From: Christensenella sp. UBA1242
GTDB lineage: Bacteria > Bacillota > Clostridia > Christensenellales > UBA1242
NCBI GenBank assembly: GCA_002308915.1
Contig: DBWI01000026.1
Coordinates: 281 to 47,997, forward strand
Reading direction: 5' to 3'
Length of the DNA: 47,717 nucleotides
The notes beneath the pieces are model-generated. The model saw only the letters and a list, made by a program, of their open reading frames with translations, did not search any database and was not told where the DNA came from. Position numbers and translations under genes: made by a program. Shown in pieces: positions 35,214 to 43,038 of this stretch (position 1 is its first letter; every line of letters starts with the position of its first letter).

Positions 35214-35744
35214 TTATTTTATTTTTTCGTCATACATTTTATCAAAGTTCTTTTGTGATAATTTGAGTTGTTTTTTGCCACTTTCTATTTTGTAAAGTGC
35301 ATCATATAAACTTTCTACAATGTAGTATTCGTCTTTGTTGTGATGGAATTCTAGTATGTATGCTTCCATATTTTTATTAACTGCAACTTCAAGAACATCA
35401 CCACTATACAAAAGTTCGTTTTGCTCTTTTGCTTGTTCTATAACATCAATGTTATAGACTTTTTTTAGTGATACACAATTGTTGAATACAGTAAGCAATG
35501 TGTTTATTCTCTTTGTATCGCTTGATTTTTCAAAATAATCAACAAGCCAAATAAGATGGTCTATCATTGATATAAAACCTTGTCTGTATGCAACAGGACT
35601 ATCAATTTCTTTGTCTCTGTCAAGATATTCTTCACCGTTATATGAAGAAAGGAAAAAACACTTTTGCTTTTTTACTAAATCTTTAAATTCACTTAGTGTT
35701 AATGGTGTGCAATACTCTTGTTTCCCATTTTCTGTTTTAACCAT
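35214..35744 (-). CDS. Hypothetical protein, 176 residues
   Basis: I do not recognise this protein. It is soluble, mixed alpha/beta in look, with no signal peptide. Noticeable stretches are KKQKCFFLSSYNGEEYLDRD near 26-45 and a C-terminal half rich in Glu, Tyr and Lys (NKDEYYIVESLYDALYK). It has a good ribosome site (AGGAG), its own promoter (35772-35799) and a terminator, so it is an independent single-gene unit set between yebC and the ruv operon. Confidence 0.7.
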   Translation of the reverse strand: MVKTENGKQEYCTPLTLSEFKDLVKKQKCFFLSSYNGEEYLDRDKEIDSPVAYRQGFISMIDHLIWLVDYFEKSSDTKRINTLLTVFNNCVSLKKVYNIDVIEQAKEQNELLYSGDVLEVAVNKNMEAYILEFHHNKDEYYIVESLYDALYKIESGKKQLKLSQKNFDKMYDEKIK

Positions 35745-35771
35745 AAAAGACTCCTAAATTTGCTAATAAAA

Positions 35772-35799
35772 ATTATATAATACAAATTTTAATAGTCAA
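35772..35799 (-). promoter_or_regulatory. Promoter of the 35214-35744 gene, nested in the yebC 3' hairpin
   Basis: On the minus strand: TTGACT (35799-35794), 16 bases, TATAAT (35777-35772). The -35 overlaps the TAATAGTC/GACTATTA stem (35790-35809). Confidence 0.75.
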
Positions 35800-35809
35800 A
35801 AGACTATTA
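35790..35809 (-). terminator. Hairpin at the yebC stop codon
   Basis: TAATAGTC and GACTATTA form an 8-bp stem with an AAAA loop, covering the yebC TAA. No T run follows, so it is more likely an RNA 3' stabiliser or weak terminator. Confidence 0.4.
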
Positions 35810-36538
35810 TTCTTCGACATTGTTAACATTGTGATAAACTTCTTGAACATCATCAAGGTCATTAAGCCTATCAAGCATTTTTTGGAAGCTATCAAGCTTT
35901 GATTCATCAAGGTCAACATAGTTGTCTGCAACAAGTGTTACTTCGGCGCTTAAGAATGTGTAACCTTTTGCTTCTAGCCCTTCTCTAACACTTCCAAAAG
36001 CATCTACACTTGTGTAAACTTCAATTACATCGTCTTCTTCAACAACATCATCGGCACCAGCATCAAGGCAATCCATCATAACAGTATCAACATCTGTTGA
36101 TGATGTTTTTTCTATTACAATAACACCTTTTCTGTTAAATAAGTAGCTAACGCAACCTGTTGAGCCAAGAGAACCACCATGTTTGTCAAATGCATGCCTT
36201 ACATCTCCTGCTGTACGATTTTTGTTGTCTGTTAAGCACTCAACAATAACAGCTGAACCACCTGCACCATATCCTTCGTATGTGATTGCTTCGTAATTTA
36301 CACCACCAAGTTCACCTGCTGCCTTTTTGATTGATCTTTCGATTGAGTCATTTGGCATATTGTTTTGCTTTGCTTTTGCAATTGCATCACGAAGTTTTGA
36401 GTTTGTTGCAGGGTCGCTTCCACCTTGCTTTACAATAACTGCTATTTCACGGCCAATTTTTGTGAAAATTTTGCCTCTTTGAGCGTCTGTTTTTTCTTTT
36501 GTTCTTTTGATATTATTCCATTTGCTATGTCCTGACAT
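35807..36538 (-). CDS. yebC: YebC/PmpR family protein
   Basis: This 243-residue protein starts with the family signature MSGHSKWNNIKRTKEKTD, then RGKIFTKIGREI and the GGxxGSTGCVSYLF block. YebC proteins were long called transcriptional regulators; more recent work ties the family to relief of ribosome stalling. Both roles are known from relatives, not shown here. GGAGG precedes the ATG. It directly abuts the TrmH-family gene and is translated from the same transcript. Confidence 0.94.
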   Translation of the reverse strand: MSGHSKWNNIKRTKEKTDAQRGKIFTKIGREIAVIVKQGGSDPATNSKLRDAIAKAKQNNMPNDSIERSIKKAAGELGGVNYEAITYEGYGAGGSAVIVECLTDNKNRTAGDVRHAFDKHGGSLGSTGCVSYLFNRKGVIVIEKTSSTDVDTVMMDCLDAGADDVVEEDDVIEVYTSVDAFGSVREGLEAKGYTFLSAEVTLVADNYVDLDESKLDSFQKMLDRLNDLDDVQEVYHNVNNVEE

Positions 36539-37249
36539 TTATTTGTTTCCTCCATATGTTATTTGATACATAATAATGCTTCCGCTTACACCAGCATTAA
36601 GACTTTCTAAATTATTTTGCATTGGTAATGATATTTTGCTTGTAGCAATGTTTTTTAGTTCTTCACTAACACCATGACCTTCATTTCCAATAACAACACC
36701 AACTTGATTATTAAATTTGCAATCATAAATGTTTTTGCCATTCATATCTGCTATTAAAATTTCTTTTTTCCAAGTTTTTAACTCTTGCAAAAAGTTGTAA
36801 TCAACTTCGTACACATTACACCTAAAAATTGCACCCATTGTACTTCGTACAACTTTGTCAGAATATGCACCTGCGCAATTGATTAAATATATGTCCAAAA
36901 AGTTTGCTCCAACGGCACTTCTGATGAGTGTGCCAACATTTCCTGGGTCTTGAACATTGTCCAAAATTAAAAAGTTGCCATCAGGCGGTTTTGGGGTTTT
37001 TGCTTGACATTCAATCAAAGCAATTGTCCCTTGCGTTGTGATTGTGTTTGAAAACTTTTTTAACACATTGTCTGATACTTGAATTTCATCTTCTTTTGCA
37101 TTTTGTGAATTGGTTAAAACATATAACACCTTGTAACCACACATCTTTGCTTCACTAATGAGCTTTGGATTGTCTAGACACAATATGTTCTTTTGTTTTT
37201 TTAATTCAAGCAATTGTTTAATTAAATCATTTTGAGTTGATGTTATCAT
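36539..37249 (-). CDS. TrmH/SpoU family RNA 2'-O-methyltransferase
   Basis: This is a SPOUT-fold methylase of 236 residues from ATG 37249. The three family motifs are present: DNVQDPGNVGTLIRSA, VIGNEGHGVSEE and SLNAGVSGSIIMYQ. The N-terminal 85 residues form the small substrate-binding domain. It resembles YsgA/RlmB-like enzymes that methylate 23S rRNA; the exact nucleotide cannot be told. The predicted transcription start lies only about two bases before the ATG and no ribosome site is visible, so the mRNA may be leaderless. A TTG at 37255 is the alternative. Confidence 0.88.
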   Translation of the reverse strand: MITSTQNDLIKQLLELKKQKNILCLDNPKLISEAKMCGYKVLYVLTNSQNAKEDEIQVSDNVLKKFSNTITTQGTIALIECQAKTPKPPDGNFLILDNVQDPGNVGTLIRSAVGANFLDIYLINCAGAYSDKVVRSTMGAIFRCNVYEVDYNFLQELKTWKKEILIADMNGKNIYDCKFNNQVGVVIGNEGHGVSEELKNIATSKISLPMQNNLESLNAGVSGSIIMYQITYGGNK

Positions 37250-37257
37250 ACGCAATA

Positions 37258-37285
37258 ATTATACACATTTGATACAAAAAAACAA
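37258..37285 (-). promoter_or_regulatory. Promoter of the TrmH-family/yebC unit, nested in the rplT terminator
   Basis: On the minus strand: TTGTTT (37285-37280), 16 bases, consensus TATAAT (37263-37258). The -35 is formed by the descending arm and T run of the rplT terminator. Confidence 0.65.
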
Positions 37286-37302
37286 ATCAAAAATGATTTG
37301 TT
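37276..37302 (-). terminator. Terminator of infC-rpmI-rplT
   Basis: AACAAATCA (37281-37289) pairs with TGATTTGTT (37294-37302), 9 bp and a 4-base loop. A T run follows on the minus strand. It lies 10 bases past the rplT stop. Confidence 0.88.
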
Positions 37303-37311
37303 TTTTAATTT

Positions 37312-37662
37312 TTAGTTAGCTTTTTTTGCTGCAACTACAAGTGAGCTGAATCCATTTGGATCATTAACAGCCATATCTGCTAATATTTTTCTGTTTACGT
37401 TGATGTTTGCAACTTTAAGACCGTGCATAAATTTGCTATATGAAATTTCGTTAAGACGGCAAGCTGCGTTAATTCTTGTAATCCAAAGAGCACGGAAGTT
37501 TCTCTTTTTAAGTCTTCTGCCAACATAAGCATATTGACCACTCTTCATAACTGCTTCACGAGCAACTCTGTATAATTTTGATTTTGAACCTCTGTAACCT
37601 TTTGCTTGTTTTAAGATTGATCTTCTTTTCTTTAAAGCATTAACTGATCTTTTAATTCTCAT
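37312..37662 (-). CDS. rplT: 50S ribosomal protein L20
   Basis: L20 is an early 50S assembly protein. The 116 residues show RRSILKQAKGYRGSKSKLYR, then FRALWITRINAACR and the YSKFMHGLKVANI block. In Firmicutes L20 represses its own operon through the infC leader (entry at 38433-38541). AAGGAGGT precedes the ATG. Confidence 0.98.
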   Translation of the reverse strand: MRIKRSVNALKKRRSILKQAKGYRGSKSKLYRVAREAVMKSGQYAYVGRRLKKRNFRALWITRINAACRLNEISYSKFMHGLKVANINVNRKILADMAVNDPNGFSSLVVAAKKAN

Positions 37663-37676
37663 TTTTACTTACCTCC

Positions 37677-37871
37677 TTACGCATTAATCATCTTTCTGAT
37701 GTTAGCTGCTTGTTTTCCAGAAAGATAAGCTCCTCTTCTTAATTTTCTTTTTCTATCTTGTGATTTCTTTGCAAGGAAATGTCCTCTGTTTGGTCTTGCA
37801 AATTTTACGGCGCCTGATTTTGTTACCTTAAATCTTTTCTTTGCGCCACTGTGTGATTTTTGTTTTGGCAT
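37677..37871 (-). CDS. rpmI: 50S ribosomal protein L35
   Basis: L35 is a small basic 50S protein. Its 64 residues begin PKQKSHSGAKKRFKVTKSG and end with RRGAYLSGKQAANIRKMI, typical in length and sequence. It lies between infC and rplT with AAGGAG before the ATG. Confidence 0.98.
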   Translation of the reverse strand: MPKQKSHSGAKKRFKVTKSGAVKFARPNRGHFLAKKSQDRKRKLRRGAYLSGKQAANIRKMINA

Positions 37872-37891
37872 TTTTCTTTTCTCCTTATATT

Positions 37892-38410
37892 TTATTTTTT
37901 GTTATTTTTTGGTGATACAACTAAAATTATGTTTCTTCCAACAATTTCTGGTTCTTTGTCAACAGTTCCAGCACTTTCCAACATACCAAAGAAAGTTTTT
38001 ACAACTTCTATAGCATTTTTGGCATATGCTTGTTGACGACCCTTCATGCGAAGAACAACTTTTACTTTGTTTCCTTCATTCAAAAATCTTAAGCCGTGTT
38101 TTGCCTTTACTTCCATATCATGTGTGTCGATTGTCATTGAAAGTTGAATTTCTTTGAGTTCAACAACTTTTTGATTTTTGCGAAGTTCTTTTTCTTTTTT
38201 TATGGCATCAAATTTGTATTTGCCATAATCCATAACTTTGCAAACAAATGGATTTGATGAGCTTGACATCAAAACAAGATCAAGACCAGCATCAGCTGCG
38301 ATTTCGTTTGCCTTATCAATGCTAACAATTCCTAGTTGTTCGCCAGAAGCACCGATTAAACGTACTTCGTTTGCAACAATTTGTTCGTTGATTAAAAGTT
38401 CTTTAAAAAT
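37892..38410 (-). CDS. infC: Translation initiation factor IF-3 with an AUU start
   Basis: IF-3 keeps 30S subunits free and checks start-codon pairing. The start is ATT at 38410 (172 residues): AGGAGG (38424-38419) lies 8 bases upstream and the next codons read FKELLINEQI, the normal IF-3 opening. No ATG or GTG fits there. AUU is the family's self-policing start, since IF-3 discriminates against it. VMDYGKYKFDAIKKEKE near 75 and the C-terminal LRMKGRQQAY region are typical. The GTG at 38458 lies inside the leader hairpin and is rejected. Confidence 0.96.
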   Translation of the reverse strand: MFKELLINEQIVANEVRLIGASGEQLGIVSIDKANEIAADAGLDLVLMSSSSNPFVCKVMDYGKYKFDAIKKEKELRKNQKVVELKEIQLSMTIDTHDMEVKAKHGLRFLNEGNKVKVVLRMKGRQQAYAKNAIEVVKTFFGMLESAGTVDKEPEIVGRNIILVVSPKNNKK

Positions 38411-38432
38411 GGTCGTATCCTCCTGAATAAAA

Positions 38433-38463
38433 ATTGAGTGAAAGCATAGTACTCTCACTCAAT
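38433..38463 (-). promoter_or_regulatory. infC: Attenuator-like hairpin in the infC leader
   Basis: ATTGAGTGA (38433-38441) and TCACTCAAT (38455-38463) pair perfectly over 9 bp with a 13-base loop. On the minus strand a short T run follows, then the infC ribosome site. It has the form of a transcription attenuator in the leader. Confidence 0.6.
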
Positions 38464-38495
38464 ATAAAACACAATAAGAATATTAAAATGTTTTA

Positions 38496-38541
38496 CACGG
38501 CCTAAGCTAATTCTTGGCTGGTGAGAGTTACCTCTACTTTG
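38496..38541 (-). promoter_or_regulatory. infC: Structured infC leader, probable L20-binding element
   Basis: Just after the predicted transcription start the RNA folds into AGAG-GUAA-CUCU, a GNRA-capped stem. A second stem follows: CAC/GUG, GCC/GGC and AAG/CUU stacked around an AAUUAG loop. Firmicutes infC-rpmI-rplT leaders bind L20. The match to that family is by position and architecture, not by model. Confidence 0.6.
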
Positions 38542-38548
38542 CTATGTA

Positions 38549-38577
38549 ATACTATCAAATATGATATGTATTGTCAA
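38549..38577 (-). promoter_or_regulatory. Promoter of infC-rpmI-rplT
   Basis: On the minus strand: consensus TTGACA (38577-38572), 17 bases, TAGTAT (38554-38549). The leader to the infC start is about 130 bases long. Confidence 0.85.
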
Positions 38578-38591
38578 CTGTTTTTTTAATA

Positions 38592-39182
38592 TTATTCAAA
38601 AATTTTAAGTTTGTAATCTTCAACATTGTTTGCATCTGTTGTTGTTGCAAATGTGTTGATTGCTCTGCTTTCTCTTAAATACTTATAAATGTTTGAATAT
38701 TTGTCAATCATGTCTTTTTCAAGACCTAATTTGAATTTGAGATGTCCTCTTAATTCTCTTAAGTCTGAAATGTTGTATTCTTGAACATAAATTCCAAGAG
38801 CTTTTACTCTGATTCTGTTTAAGTTCTTTTCTGTTGGATATACCTTTGGACTTTGATGTTGGAATAATGGGAATTGATGGTATTTGTCGTTAGCAGCATA
38901 TTTTACGCCACCTTCAATTTCGATTGCTCCCATCTCATGCCAAATTGCAGATAATCTTCTAAGCTTAAGAATGCTGTAGCTGATTTCTGGCTTTGTTTTG
39001 TATGCATTCATAAACTTTACTTGAAAATACAAATCTTTGTAGTTCAATGTGAAAAGTTCTCTAAGCTTTTCATCTGACATCTCTAGGATGTCTTTTAATG
39101 ACTTTGATACTAAAAGTTCATCAATAATTCCTTCATAGTTTTTGTAATAAATTGCTATTTCATCAATATTAATATTTCTCAT
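38592..39182 (-). CDS. Hypothetical protein, 196 residues
   Basis: I do not recognise this protein. It is soluble, basic in the middle and without membrane segments. A stretch near 75-115 (LSAIWHEMGAIEIEGGVKYA, then YHQFPLFQHQSPKVYPTEKN) is His/Gln-rich and stands out. The C-terminal third looks helical. It has an AGGAG ribosome site and its own consensus promoter (39223-39251). In many Firmicutes thrS would lie in this place, between ytxC and infC; this protein is not thrS. Its -35 region shares 14 identical bases with the WG-repeat gene promoter. Confidence 0.7.
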   Translation of the reverse strand: MRNINIDEIAIYYKNYEGIIDELLVSKSLKDILEMSDEKLRELFTLNYKDLYFQVKFMNAYKTKPEISYSILKLRRLSAIWHEMGAIEIEGGVKYAANDKYHQFPLFQHQSPKVYPTEKNLNRIRVKALGIYVQEYNISDLRELRGHLKFKLGLEKDMIDKYSNIYKYLRESRAINTFATTTDANNVEDYKLKIFE

Positions 39183-39222
39183 AACTTACTCCTAACTTAC
39201 CTTAAATTCTTCGTTTCAATTA

Positions 39223-39251
39223 AGAATACTACATATTACATATGATGTCAA
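39223..39251 (-). promoter_or_regulatory. Promoter of the 38592-39182 gene
   Basis: On the minus strand: consensus TTGACA (39251-39246), 17 bases, TATTCT (39228-39223). The 14 bases 39246-39259 are identical to 45897-45910 at the WG-repeat promoter. Confidence 0.75.
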
Positions 39252-39281
39252 TATGCAATTTTGAAAAAATATTATTTTTTT

Positions 39282-40031
39282 TTAATAATTTGTAGACAAA
39301 AACTTGACTCGCTTTTCAAATAGTCTGCATATAAGGTCTCTTATGTTTGAAGAAAGCTGTTCTGTGCAATAAATATTTATGTTTTTTGGAGATAATGCAA
39401 TCAAATCATTCACTAACTTTTCTTCGTTCATATCTGACTTATCTAGTGATATTTTATCAAATTTTGAGTCAAATAAATCGTAAGAATTTTGGCTTGGCAT
39501 AATGTTTATTACATCATTTTTGATTTCCAAGTTGTCAATCAGAAATTTTATTAATTCAATGAATGTCTCATCACTATAAAGATATATTTCGTTATCATTT
39601 GTTATTTCAATTAGTTCTGCCCATTTTTTTCTCAACGTTGCTAATTTGAAATTAAAAAAACCATCAATGTTTAGTTTTTTGTCTATGTTTAGATATTTGT
39701 TGACAATATATTTATCGGTGTCTTTGTCAAAAAATAATAATGCAGATAAAAATGCTTGTTTTATTACTCCATCTTTTATTTTTAACCTTAAATTATTTTG
39801 CAAAAAATCATTTTTGTAATAATAACAAATACATTCGCTTATAACATCTTGCAAGTAGAGTATCATCCTATATTTTTCATATTCATTACACGCAATCAAA
39901 ATATCAAAGATATTTTGTTTGTTTAGTACTGTTACAACAATATCAAATTCTTGTGAATATTCTTTTAATTTGTTTTGAATATAATTTTTTATTTCACTAT
40001 TATTTTGAACCGTCAAGCAAAATTCCCACAT
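39282..40031 (-). CDS. YtxC-like protein (sporulation-associated family)
   Basis: I start this at ATG 40031 (249 residues, opening MWEFCLTVQ); the frame extends further upstream but that part is low-complexity and not protein-like. Residues about 130-190 hold DTDKYIVNKYLNID, then LNIDGFFNFKLATLRKKWAEL and a FIELIKFLIDNL stretch, which fit the YtxC family pattern as I recall it (IeGFinFRL...EFIeLLkyFv). ytxC lies upstream of thrS-infC in many spore formers, and here it is just one gene from infC. Role unknown even in Bacillus. AAGGG is a modest ribosome site. Confidence 0.6.
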   Translation of the reverse strand: MWEFCLTVQNNSEIKNYIQNKLKEYSQEFDIVVTVLNKQNIFDILIACNEYEKYRMILYLQDVISECICYYYKNDFLQNNLRLKIKDGVIKQAFLSALLFFDKDTDKYIVNKYLNIDKKLNIDGFFNFKLATLRKKWAELIEITNDNEIYLYSDETFIELIKFLIDNLEIKNDVINIMPSQNSYDLFDSKFDKISLDKSDMNEEKLVNDLIALSPKNINIYCTEQLSSNIRDLICRLFEKRVKFLSTNY

Positions 40032-40134
40032 ACTTTTTCCCTTTTGTCTATGTATTTTATGCAAATATACTTTTTTTACACACAAAAAAAAATCACATAA
40101 TTTGTAATAAAAATAAAAATTAGAGCAAACATAT

Positions 40135-40163
40135 TTGACATAAATATTATATGATGTTAAATT
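40135..40163 (+). promoter_or_regulatory. Promoter of the lipoprotein gene
   Basis: Consensus TTGACA (40135-40140), 17 bases ending TGT, TAAATT (40158-40163), an extended -10. The predicted start falls next to the AGGAG ribosome site (40170-40174), so the leader would be very short. Confidence 0.7.
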
Positions 40164-40179
40164 ATTATTAGGAGAATTT

Positions 40180-40998
40180 ATGAAAAAAAGACTTGGCGTA
40201 ATTTTGGCACTAATTTTGGCTATTTGCTCCTGCTTTTGCTTGGTTGGCTGTAACGAAGAAGTAAAAGAGTACACAGTAACAACAAGAGTATGGTATGCCA
40301 ACTATGGAAATGTTGATGGAAGTGGTACTTACAAAGAAAACAGCAAATGTACAATAACTGCAAAACCAAAAACAAATTCATCATTTATGGCTTGGATGCA
40401 TAATAACCGTATTGTGTCATATGATAGCACATACACATTTGATGTTAACAACACAACAGATGGAGTTTATATTGCAATATTTACATTGCCAAATATTGAC
40501 CTTGTAACCCCAAGTCTTTTTGTGTTTAATTCTGATTTTACTAATGTTACAGACATTGCTTTACAACTCAAAATTGGTGCAAGTTATGATTACCTTTATG
40601 AAATATATAATGGAAAAGCAGAAAGCGCAAATGAATACAAAATTGAAGACATAACTTTGGCTTTGCCAAAAAACAATCAAATTATTTGTGAAGCAAACTT
40701 ATCTCTCACCTTCACTGCAGATGGCGAAGAAGAACCTTCAACATTATCAGAAAAAACAATTTTCACTTTTGATATTGAAGAACTAATCACAGAAGATTTT
40801 GAATTAAATATTCCACTTGGTATTGAAGGAAATGCAACAATAAAAATTGAATTTGTTAACTTTACAACTGGCGAAGAAGAAACAGAACCAGAAGAGCCGG
40901 AAGAGCCAGAGGAACCTACAGAGCCAGAAGAGCCCGAACAACCGGAACAACCAGAAAATCCTGAAGAAAACAATGAAAATCAAGAAAATAATGATTAA
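40180..40998 (+). CDS. Lipoprotein with InlB-type repeat domain and Glu-Pro tail
   Basis: A lipoprotein signal peptide ends in LVGC with the acylated Cys at 24. Residues about 30-100 resemble the bacterial repeat domain related to InlB B-repeats (GSGTYKENSKCTITAKPKTN, then FMAWMHNNRIVS). A beta-rich middle part follows, then a 40-residue tail of Glu-Pro-Glu/Gln repeats (from about 231). It is likely tethered to the outer face of the membrane, with the tail crossing the wall or spacing domains. Strong ribosome site (AGGAGA). It is one of the few plus-strand genes and converges on the GLUG-repeat gene. The ligand is unknown. Confidence 0.82.
   Translation: MKKRLGVILALILAICSCFCLVGCNEEVKEYTVTTRVWYANYGNVDGSGTYKENSKCTITAKPKTNSSFMAWMHNNRIVSYDSTYTFDVNNTTDGVYIAIFTLPNIDLVTPSLFVFNSDFTNVTDIALQLKIGASYDYLYEIYNGKAESANEYKIEDITLALPKNNQIICEANLSLTFTADGEEEPSTLSEKTIFTFDIEELITEDFELNIPLGIEGNATIKIEFVNFTTGEEETEPEEPEEPEEPTEPEEPEQPEQPENPEENNENQENND
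40884..40965 (+). repeat. Short tandem repeat coding the Glu-Pro tail
   Basis: Imperfect 9-base units of the type GAAGAGCCG/CCA encode Glu-Glu-Pro or Glu-Gln-Pro. Such a tract can change length by slippage in frame, altering the length of the lipoprotein tail. Confidence 0.7.
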
Positions 40999-41000
40999 CA

Positions 41001-41036
41001 AAAAAAGAATTGCCAAAAAAGCAATTCTTTTTTTTT
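41001..41036. terminator. Bidirectional terminator between lipoprotein and GLUG genes
   Basis: AAAGAATTGC and GCAATTCTTT pair around a CAAAAAA loop, with A/T runs on both sides. It serves the plus-strand lipoprotein and the minus-strand GLUG gene, whose stop (41035) lies at its edge. Confidence 0.88.
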
Positions 41037-43011
41037 ACCAATACATACCAATTACATACGGATAACCATCGTTATAATTGGATGAGATATTCCAATTTGA
41101 ACCAAGTGAATCTTTTATACTTGTTGAATTAATTGATGATGATTGTGTGCCATTGCAAGACAAAATATTAAATTCAACATCACATACACTACAAATAATA
41201 TAATCATACCAACAATAACCAGTTGCAAAATATCTATCAATTTTATCATCATCTGCATTTTTTTCTCTGCAAAGTAAAGTATAATTAAATCTCCCCCATG
41301 GACACCAAAAATAAAAGTCAAAACCAGCAATATAACAATTTCCAGAAGAATATCCAAAGGAACCACCACCTGGACCTCTTGTATATAAAAGATCATTTAA
41401 TGAAATGATATCTTCTTTTGTTACTCCAGCACAAACATATCTGTATTGCAAAATTTTTATTTCGTCAATAGTAATACCATTAGTAGATATCCTTGTTTTT
41501 TCTGAATAATAACAAGAAGAAACTGTACAATCTTTATTAGGACAAATCCCATCAACATAGGAATCCGTACAATATGCAGTTCTTGCACTAAGTATAGCAG
41601 AATTTATTATAACATCTCTTGCATGATTCCAAAACTCATCCCAACCATTGCGATAACCATATTGATACAAATATGCATAATCATAATGTTCATAGTATCT
41701 AAAGCCACCTGTAATTGTACCAGTATTATAGCAATAGCTAATATTATTTACACATCTAGCACAAATTCCACCTGCATATGCATAATAATCATATCTACGC
41801 ACTTTGTTGACGAGATTAGAAGCATACATATTATTTGTTTTACCACCATCATATGGAGCACTCTTTTGTTTGCCTTCATATATTAATTCTTCTTTTATTG
41901 GTGCATAAGAAAAAACACTCCCTTTATTAAAACAATCTGATATTGAATTATCAATATAACCGACAACACCACCTACATACGATTTACCCAAATCAACATT
42001 TTGACCGCTTACTTTTATTCTTCCACCTGTAACATTTCCATAATTACCACATTTTGATACAGCAACAGAAGAATGCCCAACTATACCACCAATACGCAAA
42101 TCACCAAATGAAGGCTGATTGTTATTTGTTGTAAAATAACTATTAACTTCACCATAATTTAAACACAAAGAAATTGATGCCCCAGATTCATTTTCACCAA
42201 CTATTCCACCCAATCTTGGCCATTGATTTTCTTCAGGAGCTGAAACTGAACCATAGTTATAACAATTTTCTATTTTCTTTTTTGAAACTCCTGCAATTCC
42301 ACCAAGAAATTTTCCACGATTAATTGTTGCATGATTAATACAATGTGTTATTGTTCCATAGTTATATCCACAAATTCCACCAACTCTTCTATCTTCATTT
42401 GTATTGTTATAATAATTCCCTTTAATTGTTCCACTTAGTACTGTGACACTATCTATTGTGCCAGAATAATTGTATCCACAAACAGTACCGGTTTTACTGC
42501 TCTTGCCATCTGTTTTTGCGTTGATTATTGACACATCTTTAAAAAAAATATTCTTTATTGTTCCATAGTTTGTAGATACAAAACCCACATTAGAATTATT
42601 GTAACTTATTGTTAACTTCTCAATTGTAAAAAAATTTCCATCAAGAGTACCTGAATTACTTTGTGGTGTCCAAGTTCTTCCTTCTAAATTAATATTGTTT
42701 TTTAATTTATAGGAATTTGAAGAATTGAAATAGTCTGTAAAATCTTCTGCATGCACACCACTATTTGACTGCATTGCAAAATAGCCAGCGAGTTGTTCTG
42801 GTGTTGAAATTAGGTTTGTTATAACTTCTTCACCATTGGCATCAATTGATATTTCTTGTTCAAAATCATATGTTGCATAATCTTGCCATGTTTCAATTTT
42901 GTAGCCATAACTTGATGTGATAACAGAGAGTGTAAACATCAAAAAAACAATTATCAACAAAGAATAAATCCATGAAAATATGTTGATTTTATTTGTCTTT
43001 TTGTAAATCAT
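41035..43011 (-). CDS. GLUG-repeat surface/secreted protein
   Basis: A signal anchor spans about 11-33. From about 135 to 450 the protein is a series of GLUG-type beta-helix repeats: VGGICGYNYGTITHCINHAT, LGGIAGVSKKKIENCYNYGS, LGGIVGENESGASISLCLNY and others. Family members are surface adhesins or bacteriocin-binding proteins; the target here is unknown. The last 200 residues are Tyr-, Trp- and Cys-rich (CPNKDCTVSSC, CSVCDVEFNILSC) with no sorting signal, so anchoring would be by the N-terminus. Strong AAGGAGGT ribosome site and its own promoter. Confidence 0.82.
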   Translation of the reverse strand: MIYKKTNKINIFSWIYSLLIIVFLMFTLSVITSSYGYKIETWQDYATYDFEQEISIDANGEEVITNLISTPEQLAGYFAMQSNSGVHAEDFTDYFNSSNSYKLKNNINLEGRTWTPQSNSGTLDGNFFTIEKLTISYNNSNVGFVSTNYGTIKNIFFKDVSIINAKTDGKSSKTGTVCGYNYSGTIDSVTVLSGTIKGNYYNNTNEDRRVGGICGYNYGTITHCINHATINRGKFLGGIAGVSKKKIENCYNYGSVSAPEENQWPRLGGIVGENESGASISLCLNYGEVNSYFTTNNNQPSFGDLRIGGIVGHSSVAVSKCGNYGNVTGGRIKVSGQNVDLGKSYVGGVVGYIDNSISDCFNKGSVFSYAPIKEELIYEGKQKSAPYDGGKTNNMYASNLVNKVRRYDYYAYAGGICARCVNNISYCYNTGTITGGFRYYEHYDYAYLYQYGYRNGWDEFWNHARDVIINSAILSARTAYCTDSYVDGICPNKDCTVSSCYYSEKTRISTNGITIDEIKILQYRYVCAGVTKEDIISLNDLLYTRGPGGGSFGYSSGNCYIAGFDFYFWCPWGRFNYTLLCREKNADDDKIDRYFATGYCWYDYIICSVCDVEFNILSCNGTQSSSINSTSIKDSLGSNWNISSNYNDGYPYVIGMYW

Positions 43012-43038
43012 GTTACACCTCCTTACTTTGTATAATTT

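Noticed and set aside
38411..38458. GTG start for infC
   Set aside because: It would translate through the leader hairpin and ribosome site; AUU 38410 matches the IF-3 opening.
39260..39281. AT-only hairpin as terminator of the YtxC-like gene
   Set aside because: The possible stem has only A-T pairs in a poly-A/T tract and could be chance.
40032..40301. Extension of the YtxC-like frame into the divergent lipoprotein promoter
   Set aside because: Overlaps the lipoprotein promoter and start; low-complexity sequence, and ATG 40031 has a plausible ribosome site.
40677..40973. Gly/Ser-rich minus-strand ORF opposite the lipoprotein
   Set aside because: It is the antisense of the Glu-Pro codon repeat; no ribosome site or promoter.
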